A stretch of 64,000 bases of DNA from Actinoplanes sp. NBRC 103695 (lineage in GTDB: Bacteria; Actinomycetota; Actinomycetes; Mycobacteriales; Micromonosporaceae): assembly GCF_030269485.1 (NCBI RefSeq), contig NZ_BSTL01000003.1, positions 62,001 through 126,000 of the forward strand, given 5' to 3'. A model generated the notes under the pieces. It worked only from the letters and a program-made list of their open reading frames with translations, was not told where the DNA came from and did no database searches. Below are positions 33,179-41,723 of the stretch, one piece after another. The stretch's first letter is position 1; each line of letters begins with the position of its first letter. The position numbers and the translations under genes were made by a program.

Positions 33179-35332
33179 TTATTCGCTCCGGGCGGTCTCC
33201 GGCCCGGTCACGCGTTCCAGCAGAGGCAACGTGGAGGCGATGATGCCCAGGCAGCCGCCCAGGCCCAGCACCACGATGACGTAGTACTCCGCGCCGGGGG
33301 CGATCAGCGTGTAGTCCATCTGGGCCCGCAGGAAGAGCTGGGCCGCCAGGAAGCCCATGCCGATCGCCACCACCGCCACGGTCAGCATCGGCACGGCGCT
33401 CTCCAGCGCGACCACCCGGCGCAGCACGCTGACCGGCACGCCGGTCAGGCGCAGCAGGCTGAACGGGCGTTTCCGCTCGGTCAGGCCGCCGGCCACGCTC
33501 ACCGCGAGGCTGCACCCGGCCAGCGCCAGGCTCGCGATGATGATGACGTCGGCCAGTTGCTTCCAGCCGCTCAGCTGGTCGGTGAGCGTCGACTCGAACT
33601 CCCCGGGAGCGTTAGCGGCCACCCAGAAATCCGGGAAGGCCAGCGAGAGGGCGGTGCGCACCCGTTCACGCGGTGCGGTCGAGCCGTCCGTGCCGACCAC
33701 GATGGACACCACCGGCAGCTTCGCCACGGCGGCGGCGGTCAGGGGCGCGGCGGGCCAGACCCGGCTCGCGGACGCCGACTCCCGCCAGGGAATGAAGTTG
33801 CCCGCCACGACGGCCACGTCGGTGCCGTCCGCGCAGCGCCCGTAGACCGGGGGGATGTCGGCACAGGCGATCACGCCGGCCTCGCCGCCGCGGACCGGGT
33901 TCGAGTGGACCGCGGTGACGGTCCGGACGCCGGGGATCGCGCGGAGCTCGGCCAGCAGGGTGCCCGGGACCGTGGGTGGTTCCTGGTAGAAGGCGGTGGA
34001 CAGGGTGGCGGCGTCGGTCGAGCCGCGCTGCGCCGGGCCGCGTTCCGCGACGATCGTGGTGATCACGCCGACGGCCACGCTGGTCACGAAGAGGGCGAGC
34101 ATGATGCCGCTGATCGCGCGGAAGCCGGCCTTGGGGTTGTCGGCGAGGCGGCGGGCGGCGATGAGCGTAGCGGGGTGCCGGGCCCGCCGGGCCATCAGGC
34201 GGGCGCCGGCCATGGTGAGCCACGGCCCGGCCAGCACCAGCCCGGCCATGATGAGCAGCAGACCGGGAAGGAAGATGGCCGTCTGTCCGCCCGATGTCTC
34301 CGGCCTGTGGCCGATCGCGAAGGTCAGCACGGCGATCCCGATCAGCAGCGGGATCAGGCGCCAGGCCCGCGGCGGACGCGGGGTGACCCGCCGGGTGACG
34401 CCCAGCGGCGAGATCCGCACCCGGGCGAGCGAGACCCACGCGGCCAGCGCTGCGCCGGCCGGAACCCCGATCGCGACGACGAGCGCGTCCAGCGGCCGCA
34501 GCGACATGTCGGCGGGGAAGAACGGATCGCCGGTGAACGGGATGCCGGCGAGCCGGCCGCGGAAGGCGTAGAACAGCGCGAAGCCCAGTGCCACACCGGC
34601 CAGTGCCGCCAGCGCGGCCTCGGTCGCCGCGATCACCGAGATCTGCCGGGGAGTGGCGCCGACCAGCTGCATCGCCGCGAACCGCTGCTCCCGGCGCGCG
34701 GCGCTGAGCCGGGTCGCCGTGCCGATGAAGATCAGCACCGGGAAGAGCAGGCCACCGGCGATGACGCCGAGAATCAGGTCCACCACGGTTTCCGGCAGCG
34801 CGGGAGGTTCGCCGCCGACCGTGGCCAGGTGTCGTGCGTGCGGCAGCTTGGCGACCTCGCCGGGGGCACCGCCGACGATCACGAGCAGCGAGTCCGGTGA
34901 GGCCAGCGTCTGGTCGCCGATCATGCCGAGGTTCTGCCCGGGGTAACGGTCGCCCAACTGCTGGGGCGGCGCCGTGGCAAGCAGCTTGGCGAGAGCCGGT
35001 GAGGCGTAGAACTCGCCCGGCCCTGGCGTCCTCGGAATGCCGACCGGCGTCGGTGAACCGGGGCCGGTGGCGGCGACGTCGACCCTGGTGATCAGCTCGC
35101 CGTCGAAGAAGTCCTGGCGGGTCGACCACCACAGGGGTTCCGCCGGTGTGGTCGCCGGCTGTTTCGGGAACAGCGCGGCGTCGCGGGTGAGCTGTGCGTT
35201 GACCGCGTTGACCCCGGCCAGCGTGACCAGCAGGAGGCCGGCGCCGACGGCGACGGCCAGCGCGATGATCGTCAGGCGGGTGAGCGCCTCGCGGCCGCCG
35301 GAGACGGCGAGGCGGATCCCGAAACGGATCAT
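33179..35332 (-). CDS. FtsX-like ABC transporter permease
   Basis: 717 residues with two FtsX/MacB units. TM1 (LTIIALAVAVGAGLLLVTLAG), a large extracytoplasmic loop, three TMs around 190-310, an inner linker with TMs around 325-375, then a second unit ending in three TMs. The fold is that of permeases that export peptides or drugs or drive envelope mechanics rather than import. ATG start overlaps the ATPase stop (ATGA). Together with ATPase and PadR it forms one transcription unit. Confidence 0.9.
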   Translation of the reverse strand: MIRFGIRLAVSGGREALTRLTIIALAVAVGAGLLLVTLAGVNAVNAQLTRDAALFPKQPATTPAEPLWWSTRQDFFDGELITRVDVAATGPGSPTPVGIPRTPGPGEFYASPALAKLLATAPPQQLGDRYPGQNLGMIGDQTLASPDSLLVIVGGAPGEVAKLPHARHLATVGGEPPALPETVVDLILGVIAGGLLFPVLIFIGTATRLSAARREQRFAAMQLVGATPRQISVIAATEAALAALAGVALGFALFYAFRGRLAGIPFTGDPFFPADMSLRPLDALVVAIGVPAGAALAAWVSLARVRISPLGVTRRVTPRPPRAWRLIPLLIGIAVLTFAIGHRPETSGGQTAIFLPGLLLIMAGLVLAGPWLTMAGARLMARRARHPATLIAARRLADNPKAGFRAISGIMLALFVTSVAVGVITTIVAERGPAQRGSTDAATLSTAFYQEPPTVPGTLLAELRAIPGVRTVTAVHSNPVRGGEAGVIACADIPPVYGRCADGTDVAVVAGNFIPWRESASASRVWPAAPLTAAAVAKLPVVSIVVGTDGSTAPRERVRTALSLAFPDFWVAANAPGEFESTLTDQLSGWKQLADVIIIASLALAGCSLAVSVAGGLTERKRPFSLLRLTGVPVSVLRRVVALESAVPMLTVAVVAIGMGFLAAQLFLRAQMDYTLIAPGAEYYVIVVLGLGGCLGIIASTLPLLERVTGPETARSE

Positions 35333-36009
35333 GAGGCGATCCGGTCGTGCGCGATGACCTGGCCGTCGCGCACGATGACCTCGCGATCCGCGTACGCGGC
35401 AACCCGCGGCTCGTGGGTGACCAGCACGACCGTCGTCCCCTGCTCCCGCGCGGTTCCCACCATCAGGTCCATCACCTGCTCGCCGGTCAGCGAGTCGAGA
35501 GCGCCGGTCGGCTCGTCGGCGAACAGCACCCGCGGTTCCGCCACCAGACCTCGCGCCAGCGCGACGCGTTGCGCCTGCCCGCCGGAGAGCTCACCGGACC
35601 GGCGCTGCTGCATGCCCTCGAGGCCCAGCCGCGCGAACCAGCCGCTCGCCCGGCGCAGCGCCTCGGCACGCCTGACGCCGGCCAGCAGCAGGGGCAGGGC
35701 GACGTTCTCGACCACGGTCAGCTCGGGCACGAGCTGACCGAACTGGAACACGAACCCGAAGCGCTCCCGGCGCAGCACGCTGCGCCGGGCCTCGCGCATG
35801 GTGTCGACCCGCTCGCCGTCGAACCACACCTCGCCCGCGTCAGGCACCAGGATCCCGGCCAGGCAGTGCAGCAGTGTCGACTTGCCGGAGCCGCTCGGAC
35901 CCATGATGGCGAGGATCTCGCCCTGCTCGACGGCGATGCTCGCCTCGCGCAGCGCCGGGGTCGTGCCGAACGAGAACACCACCTCGCGTGCTTCCACCGC
36001 GATCGTCAC
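35329..36009 (-). CDS. ABC transporter ATP-binding protein (MacB/LolD-like)
   Basis: 226-residue ATPase partner of the FtsX permease. Walker A GPSGSGKS at 37-44, Q loop FVFQFGQLVPELTV, signature LSGGQAQRVALARGL, Walker B VLFADEPTGALDS, H loop VLVTHEPR. The GTG at 36009 overlaps the PadR stop by 4 bp. Likely powers extrusion of a toxic compound or peptide under PadR control. Confidence 0.93.
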   Translation of the reverse strand: MTIAVEAREVVFSFGTTPALREASIAVEQGEILAIMGPSGSGKSTLLHCLAGILVPDAGEVWFDGERVDTMREARRSVLRRERFGFVFQFGQLVPELTVVENVALPLLLAGVRRAEALRRASGWFARLGLEGMQQRRSGELSGGQAQRVALARGLVAEPRVLFADEPTGALDSLTGEQVMDLMVGTAREQGTTVVLVTHEPRVAAYADREVIVRDGQVIAHDRIAS

Positions 36010-36530
36010 GGCCGGACCACCTTCCGCAGGGCGTCGAGCCGGGCGCTGGTCGCCTCGATCCAGCGCAGGTCGGCCTCCAGGTGATAGAGGCCGTGGTCGG
36101 CGAGCATCACGTCGACGAGGCCGCCGGCCCGTTTGATCTCGGTCAGCTCGCGCATCCGCCGCAGGTGGGCGCGACGCTGGGTGTCCAGGTACTCCTCGGC
36201 CGGACGGTCCAGCATCAGCGCCAGCGCGACCTTGGTGAACAGCACGCTCTGCAGATGCGGCTCCGGCTCGACCGGCTGGGTCAGCCACTGGTCGACGTCG
36301 GTCGCGCCGACGTCGGTGATGACGTACTGCTTGCGGTCCGGGCCGACGCCGGGGCCGACCTCGCTGATCATCACCTTGCCGTCGCGGGCCAGCCGGCTCA
36401 GCGTCGAATACACCTGCCCGAAGGGCAGCTGCTTGCCCCGGCCGAAGTAGGTGTCGTAGGCGCGCTTGAGGTCGTAACCGTGGCTGGGCTCCCGATCGAG
36501 CAGGCCCAGGAGGGTGAGAGGAACGCTCAT
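36006..36530 (-). CDS. PadR family regulator
   Basis: 174 residues from the ATG at 36530 (MSVPLTLLGLLDREPSHGYD). N-terminal winged helix with YDLKRAYDTYFGRGKQLPFG and QVYSTLSRLARDGKV, then a helical C-terminal dimerisation domain (PadR subfamily with C-terminal extension). An in-frame ATG at 36542 is possible and would be nearly leaderless. A perfect palindrome 13 bp upstream suggests autorepression of the whole PadR-ABC operon, relieved by a transported ligand. Confidence 0.9.
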   Translation of the reverse strand: MSVPLTLLGLLDREPSHGYDLKRAYDTYFGRGKQLPFGQVYSTLSRLARDGKVMISEVGPGVGPDRKQYVITDVGATDVDQWLTQPVEPEPHLQSVLFTKVALALMLDRPAEEYLDTQRRAHLRRMRELTEIKRAGGLVDVMLADHGLYHLEADLRWIEATSARLDALRKVVRP

Positions 36531-36542
36531 GCGGACGACCAT

Positions 36543-36579
36543 ACACCGGGGGTATACACCGCGTATATACCCCCGGTGT
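36543..36579. promoter_or_regulatory. PadR operator: perfect 14+14 bp palindrome
   Basis: ACACCGGGGGTATA (36543-36556), 9-bp spacer, TATACCCCCGGTGT (36566-36579). It lies immediately before the PadR start and contains TATACC/TATATAC elements that could be the -10 region. Size and position fit a dimeric PadR autoregulatory site. Confidence 0.75.
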
Positions 36580-36595
36580 GCAAGTGGGTTGCGAG

Positions 36596-37384
36596 TCAGG
36601 CGGCTCGCAAGTTGCCGCCGTCCACCACCCAGTTCGAGCCGATCGCGCTCGGCATGGTGGCGGAGGACAGCAGGAGCACCGCGCGGGCGATCTCGTCGGG
36701 CTCGATCATTGCGCCGCTCAGCATCCCGCTCTGCTGCGGCAGGGCGGCCAGCAGAGTGGCGTGGTCGATACCCATGTGCTCCGCCAGTTTCGCGCCGTAC
36801 CCGTCCTTGCCCTCGAGCATGTGGGTGCGGGTGGAGCCGGGCGTGACGACGTTGACCCGGACGCCGTCGCCGGCCACCTTCTCCGCGAGCCCGCGGGAGA
36901 AGGCGTTGATCGCGGCCTTCGACGCCGCGTAGGCGAGTGGCACGCCGCGCGGATCGCGGGAGCTGGTCGAGCCGATGTTGACGATGGCGCCCCGCGACCG
37001 GGTCAGGGCGGCCAGTGCCGCGCGGGTGGTGCGCACGGCCGAGCTCAGATTGAGGCCGAAGACGTAGTCCCAGACGTCGTCGTCGCCGTCGAGCGGGTCG
37101 GCGAGGGAGCCCTCCGGCGGCACGCCGCCACCGGCGTTGTTGACCAGGACGTCGAGCCGCGGATCGGCCGCGAGGACCGCCTCGACCGCCTGCCGGGGGC
37201 CGTCGGGCTCGGACAGGTCGGCCGGGACGAAGAAGGCGCCGGTGGCGTCGAGCTCGGGCGTGCTGGTCCGGGAGACGGCGGCCACCTTGGCCCCCTCGGC
37301 CACGAAGGCCCGGACGATCGCGAGGCCGATGCCCTTGCTCGCTCCGGTGACGAGGACGCGCTTGCCGGAAAGTTGGAGATCCAT
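36596..37384 (-). CDS. SDR family oxidoreductase
   Basis: 262-residue classical SDR. TGASKGIG at 13-20, VNNAGGG, the Ser of IGSTSSRD, YAASK and a C-terminal VVDGGNLRAA. Sequence pattern resembles the SDR at 14110 (both start MDL.LSG.. and share AVRTTRAAL), so they may be paralogues. Divergent from a TetR regulator. Substrate unknown. Confidence 0.88.
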   Translation of the reverse strand: MDLQLSGKRVLVTGASKGIGLAIVRAFVAEGAKVAAVSRTSTPELDATGAFFVPADLSEPDGPRQAVEAVLAADPRLDVLVNNAGGGVPPEGSLADPLDGDDDVWDYVFGLNLSSAVRTTRAALAALTRSRGAIVNIGSTSSRDPRGVPLAYAASKAAINAFSRGLAEKVAGDGVRVNVVTPGSTRTHMLEGKDGYGAKLAEHMGIDHATLLAALPQQSGMLSGAMIEPDEIARAVLLLSSATMPSAIGSNWVVDGGNLRAA

Positions 37385-37423
37385 GCCCAGAACTGCACCA
37401 CGGTGGTCGGCGTAATGTCAATA

Positions 37424-37439
37424 ACTGAGTCTCTTCAGT
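37424..37439. promoter_or_regulatory. Candidate TetR operator
   Basis: ACTGA-GTCTCT-TCAGT inverted repeat in the 101-bp AT-richer gap between the divergent SDR and TetR starts. Small arms; suggestive only. Confidence 0.35.
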
Positions 37440-37485
37440 CTCATTTATGGGTCGAGTAGAGTGTGCGTTGACTCAGGGAGGTTGG

Positions 37486-38058
37486 ATGAGGGCGGACGCG
37501 GAGCGCAGCACGGCGCGGATCCTGGAGGCGGCCGAGGCGGTGCTCGCCGACGACCCGAACGCGTCCCTGGAGCGGGTCGCCGACGCGGCCGGGCTGGCCC
37601 GGGCGACCGTCCATCGGCGCTTCTCCTCGCGGCAGGCGCTGGTGGAGGCCCTGACCCAGCAGCTGAATGAGCGCTACCTGCAGGGGCTCAAGCAGGCGCG
37701 GGTGGAGACGGCGCCCCCGCTGGTCGCCCTGCACCGGCTGACCGAGACCGTCTTCGAGCTCAAGGTCAGCCATCGGTTCGCCATGAACGCCTCGGCCGAC
37801 CCGGTGACCCTCTGCCCGTCGCTCAGCCCGGAGGTGACCGCGGGCCTGGAGCTGTTGTTCGGCCGGCTGCGCTCCGCCGGGGTGATCACCGCGGACGGTC
37901 CGGCCTGGTGCGTCCGGGTCTTCCTGGCACTCCTGATGGAGGTCGACAAGCTGCCCTCCGACGCGCCCGACCTCATCCCGGCCGGTGATCCCGGCGCCCG
38001 GATCGACCTGCTGGTCCGGTCGGTGATCGGCGCCCTCGGCGGCGACGTTCGCGCCTAG
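37486..38058 (+). CDS. TetR family regulator
   Basis: 190 residues. N-terminal HTH: STARILEAAEAVLADDPNASLERVADAAGLARATVHRRFSS in usual form, then a helical ligand domain. Start ATG 37486 has GGGAGG 5 nt upstream; earlier in-frame starts would cover the operator region. Probably represses the divergent SDR at 37384. Its stop is one base from the convergent 3-hydroxybutyrate dehydrogenase stop, so the two mRNAs must overlap. Confidence 0.85.
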   Translation: MRADAERSTARILEAAEAVLADDPNASLERVADAAGLARATVHRRFSSRQALVEALTQQLNERYLQGLKQARVETAPPLVALHRLTETVFELKVSHRFAMNASADPVTLCPSLSPEVTAGLELLFGRLRSAGVITADGPAWCVRVFLALLMEVDKLPSDAPDLIPAGDPGARIDLLVRSVIGALGGDVRA

Positions 38059-38059
38059 C

Positions 38060-38803
38060 TCAGTGCGCGGTCCATCCGCCGTCCAGCGCGATCGAGGCGC
38101 CGGTGATCAGGTCGGCCGCGGGGGTGCAGAGGTACGCCACGAGCTCGGCCACCTCCTCGGGGGTGATCAGCCGTTTGATCGCCGTACGCGCGAGCATGAT
38201 CTTCTCGACCACCTCGACCACCTCGGCCTCCGGGATGCCGTGCGCGGCGGCCTGGTCGGCGATCTGCTTGTCGACCAGCGGCGTACGCACGAAGGCCGGG
38301 TTGACGCAGTTGGACGTCACGCCGTGGCCGGCGCCCTCCAGCGCGATGGTCTTGGAGAGCCCTTCCAGGCCGTGCTTGGCCGTCACGTAGGCCGACTTGT
38401 ACGGCGACGCGATCAGCCCGTGCACCGACGAGATGTTCACGATCCGGCCCCAGCCGCGGTCGTACATGTGCGGCAGGACTCGGCGCGCCAGCCGGAACGG
38501 CGCCTCGACCATGACCTTCTGGATGTGTACGAAGCGTTCCGGCGAGAAGTCCGGCAGCGGCGCGACGAACTGCAGCCCGGCGTTGTTGACGAGGACGTCG
38601 ACGTTCGCCGGGAGAGCCTCGACCGCGTCCGGGTCGGCGAGGTCGGCGACCAGGTCGGCCGCCTCGTCGATGTCCACGACGAGCACCTCGGCGCCGGCCT
38701 CGGCCAGCCGCTCGGCGCACGCCCGGCCGATCCCGCTCGCGCCGCCGGTCACCATCGCCGTCCGGCCGGTCAGATCAAGCGCGACCACGCGCGTCGTCGT
38801 CAT
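38060..38803 (-). CDS. bdhA: 3-hydroxybutyrate dehydrogenase
   Basis: 247-residue SDR that interconverts D-3-hydroxybutyrate and acetoacetate with NAD+. TGGASGIG near 19-26. The family-specific stretch IVNISSVHGLIASPYKSAYV, then TAKHGLEGLSKTIALEG and NCVNPAFVRTPLVDKQI matches bacterial BDH closely, including the lid region before VDKQIADQAAAHG. Likely serves PHB or ketone-body metabolism. Divergent from an alpha/beta hydrolase gene 46 bp away. Confidence 0.88.
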   Translation of the reverse strand: MTTTRVVALDLTGRTAMVTGGASGIGRACAERLAEAGAEVLVVDIDEAADLVADLADPDAVEALPANVDVLVNNAGLQFVAPLPDFSPERFVHIQKVMVEAPFRLARRVLPHMYDRGWGRIVNISSVHGLIASPYKSAYVTAKHGLEGLSKTIALEGAGHGVTSNCVNPAFVRTPLVDKQIADQAAAHGIPEAEVVEVVEKIMLARTAIKRLITPEEVAELVAYLCTPAADLITGASIALDGGWTAH

Positions 38804-38849
38804 GCGACGAACCTATGACGGACCTGAAGGATTGTGTCAAGATCGGCCG

Positions 38850-39902
38850 ATGGAGACCCGTGATCTGCGCGTTCAGGCCCGCGGTGTTACCCAGAACGTG
38901 CTCGTCGGCGGGCCGGATGACGGGACGCCGGTGCTTCTGGTGCACGGCAACTGCTCCTCCGCGGCGTTCTGGACGCCGCTCGTCCGGCGGCTCCCCGACG
39001 GCATCCGGGTCGTCGCCCCGGACCTGCGCGGGTACGGCCGCAGCGAGACCGCTCCGGTGGACGCCACCCGGGGTCTGAGCGACTTCGCCGACGACGTGGC
39101 CGCCCTGCTGGACGACCGGAGCCTGTTCCCGCGGGAGGGCCCGGTCGTGGTGGCCGCGCACTCGATGGGCTGCGGCGTGGTGATGCGGATGCTCGCCGAC
39201 CACCCGGGCCGGTTCTCGTCGGTACTGCTGGAGGCGCCGGTCAGCCCGTACGGCTTCGGCGGCACCCGCGACCTCGACGGCACCCCGACCACGGCGGACT
39301 TCGCCGGCACCGGTGGCGGCACCGCCAACCCGGACTTCGTGGCGCGCATCCAGGCGGGCGACCGCAGCGCCGACGTGCCGACCAGCCCGCTCTCCGTGCT
39401 GCGCGCCGCCTACGTGGCCGATCCGGCGTCACTCGGCGAGGACGAGACGCTGCTGCTCGACACGGTGCTGAGCACGGCCGTCGGGGAGGACAACTACCCG
39501 GGCGACGGCCGGCCGGTGCCGAGCTGGCCGGGGATCGGGCCGGGCGACCGCGGCGTGCTCAACACGATGGCGCCCAGCCACTTCAACGTCGCCGAGGCGC
39601 TGATCGGGATCCCGTCGAAGCCGCCGATCGTCTGGGTTCGCGGCGACCGGGACGCGATCGTGTCCGACACGTCGCTGTTCGACCTGGCGTACCTCGGCTC
39701 TCTCGATCTGGTGCCGGGCTGGCCCGGCGCCGAGGCCTGCCCGCCGCAGCCGATGGTCGGCCAGACCCGCGCGGTGCTCGAGCGGTACGCGCAGAACGGC
39801 GGCACCTTCCGCGAGGTCGTCTACGCCGGCTGCGGCCACTCACCGCACATCGAGCGCCCGGCCGAGGTGACCGCGGAGCTGCTCCGGCTGGTCAGCCCTT
39901 GA
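38850..39902 (+). CDS. Alpha/beta hydrolase
   Basis: 350 residues. LLVHGNCSSAAFW oxyanion region, AHSMGCG nucleophile elbow, WVRGDRDAIV acid, and YAGCGHSPHIERP histidine. A larger-than-usual lid (about residues 135-250) covers the site. No signal peptide. The C terminus overlaps the convergent sugar permease gene by 11 bp. Ester or epoxide substrate cannot be told. Confidence 0.85.
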   Translation: METRDLRVQARGVTQNVLVGGPDDGTPVLLVHGNCSSAAFWTPLVRRLPDGIRVVAPDLRGYGRSETAPVDATRGLSDFADDVAALLDDRSLFPREGPVVVAAHSMGCGVVMRMLADHPGRFSSVLLEAPVSPYGFGGTRDLDGTPTTADFAGTGGGTANPDFVARIQAGDRSADVPTSPLSVLRAAYVADPASLGEDETLLLDTVLSTAVGEDNYPGDGRPVPSWPGIGPGDRGVLNTMAPSHFNVAEALIGIPSKPPIVWVRGDRDAIVSDTSLFDLAYLGSLDLVPGWPGAEACPPQPMVGQTRAVLERYAQNGGTFREVVYAGCGHSPHIERPAEVTAELLRLVSP

Positions 39903-40794
39903 TCCCGGTCTCCGCGACGCCCTGCACGAGGTAGCGCTGGAGCAGCACGAACACCAGCACCAGCGGTGCGATGGAGACGGCGGCCGCCAGGAACAGCTCG
40001 TGCAGGTTGATCGTCTGGGCGGTGAGGAACGTGCTCAGCGCCACCTGGACGGTCCACTTGGACGAGTCCTGCCCGATGATCAGCGGCCACAGGAACTGGT
40101 TCCAGTTGTTGATGAACGTGATCACCGCGATCGCCGAGAAGAACGCTCCGGAGTTGGGCACGACGATCCGCCAGAAGGCGCCGAAGTAGCCCAGCCCGTC
40201 GAGCCGCGCGGCCTCCTCGAGACTGCGCGGGAAGTTGAGGAAGTACTGCCGGAACAGGAACGTCGTGAAGCCGCTGAACAGGACCGGCACGATGATCCCC
40301 TGGTAGGTGTCCACCCAGCGCAACTGCGACACGATGATGAACGACGGAATGAACGTCACGGCCGGCGGGATCATCAGGGTGACCAGGACGGCGTAGAAGA
40401 TCGGCGTCGCGTACCGGTACGGGATGCGGGCCAGCCCGTAGCCGGCCATCGAGCAGAGCAGCAGCATCCCGACGGTCTGGCTGATCGCCACGATGGCCGA
40501 GTTGCCCAGGGCCTGGAGCAGGTTGACGGACGGGTCGGTGAACAGCTCGCCGAAGTTCTCCCAGTGGATGGTGCTGGGGAACAGCGTCCAGCCGGGGGCG
40601 GTGATCTCCGAGTCGGCCGCGAGCGCGTTGCGGATGATCAGGTAGAACGGCACCAGGAACAGGCCGGCCGCGATGATCAGGGCCAGATAGCGTGCCGAGG
40701 TGCCGAGCGTCTCGGCGGGCGTTCGCGGGCGGGCGCGAGGGCGCAGCGGGGCTTCCTCCTCCGCGGCAACGGGCGGTGTCGTCGTGGCGGTCAT
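39892..40794 (-). CDS. Carbohydrate ABC permease (MalG-like)
   Basis: 300 residues, six transmembrane helices, and the cytoplasmic EAA loop RSLEEAARLDGLGYFGAFWR that docks the ATPase. Third gene of the sugar importer unit; ATG overlaps the stop of the first permease (ATGA). No ATPase gene nearby; actinomycetes commonly use a shared MsiK-type ATPase. Confidence 0.93.
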   Translation of the reverse strand: MTATTTPPVAAEEEAPLRPRARPRTPAETLGTSARYLALIIAAGLFLVPFYLIIRNALAADSEITAPGWTLFPSTIHWENFGELFTDPSVNLLQALGNSAIVAISQTVGMLLLCSMAGYGLARIPYRYATPIFYAVLVTLMIPPAVTFIPSFIIVSQLRWVDTYQGIIVPVLFSGFTTFLFRQYFLNFPRSLEEAARLDGLGYFGAFWRIVVPNSGAFFSAIAVITFINNWNQFLWPLIIGQDSSKWTVQVALSTFLTAQTINLHELFLAAAVSIAPLVLVFVLLQRYLVQGVAETGIKG

Positions 40795-41720
40795 TCAGCC
40801 CTCCCGAAGCCGAAGATCCGGCCCTGCGCCAAGGTCACGATCATGATCAGCAGCGCCAGGATGACGGCGCCCGCCGTCCCGTGGCCGTAGTCCTGGTTGC
40901 CCTGCGCGGTGTAGTACAGGTAGACCAGCGGCGGGCGGGCGAACGACGAGTTGCCGAGCAGGTTGAAGAACTCGTCGAAGGCCTGATAGGCGTTGATCAG
41001 CAGGAGCAGCAGCACCGCCACCGACGTCGGCCGCAGCTGCGGGAAGGTGATGTAGCGGAAGGTCTGCCAGCCGCGCCCGGCGCCGTCCACGTCGGCCGCC
41101 TCGTACAGATCCCGCGGGATCCGCTGCAGGCCGGCGATGAACAGGATCATGTAGAAACCGAGCTGCAGCCAGAGCCGGACGGTGACGATCACCAGCCAGT
41201 ACCAGGGCGGGTCGGTGGTGGCCAGCCACGCGATGTTGTCCACGCCGAACCAGCCGAGGACGGTGTTGGCCAGCCCGAACCGCACCCCGTTGAAGATCGA
41301 GAGCTTCCAGACCAGCGAGGCCACCACGTACGAGCAGGCGGTCGGCAGGAAGAACACCGAGCGGAAGAACGTCCGCATGAACCGGATCCGGTTGAGCAGC
41401 ATCGCCAGACCCAGCGCCAGCGCGAAGGTCAGCGGCACGATGAACGCCGCGAACACGGTGAACGTGACCAGGCTGTCCAGGAACGGGCCGGGCTTGAGCA
41501 GGTCGATGTAGTTGTCGAGCCCGACCCAGTCGCCCGGGGTCACGGTGTTCTGGCCGCGCGAGAAACTCAGGATCACCGACCAGATGATCGGCACGTAGAC
41601 GAAGATCACCAGGCCGGCCAGGAACGGGCCGACGAACAGCCAGAAGGCCGGGGCGACGCCGCCGATACGGCCCCGGCCCCGGCTCCCGCGCGGGGGCGCC
41701 GCCACTTCTGTCGTGGCCAC
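40791..41720 (-). CDS. Carbohydrate ABC permease (MalF-like)
   Basis: 309 residues with six transmembrane helices after a basic N terminus (PPRGSRGRGRIGG). The EAA loop is PRDLYEAADVDGAGRGWQTF. GTG start at 41720, only 3 nt after the binding-protein stop. Forms the membrane pore with the MalG-like partner. Confidence 0.93.
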   Translation of the reverse strand: MATTEVAAPPRGSRGRGRIGGVAPAFWLFVGPFLAGLVIFVYVPIIWSVILSFSRGQNTVTPGDWVGLDNYIDLLKPGPFLDSLVTFTVFAAFIVPLTFALALGLAMLLNRIRFMRTFFRSVFFLPTACSYVVASLVWKLSIFNGVRFGLANTVLGWFGVDNIAWLATTDPPWYWLVIVTVRLWLQLGFYMILFIAGLQRIPRDLYEAADVDGAGRGWQTFRYITFPQLRPTSVAVLLLLLINAYQAFDEFFNLLGNSSFARPPLVYLYYTAQGNQDYGHGTAGAVILALLIMIVTLAQGRIFGFGRAE

Positions 41721-41723
41721 GTG

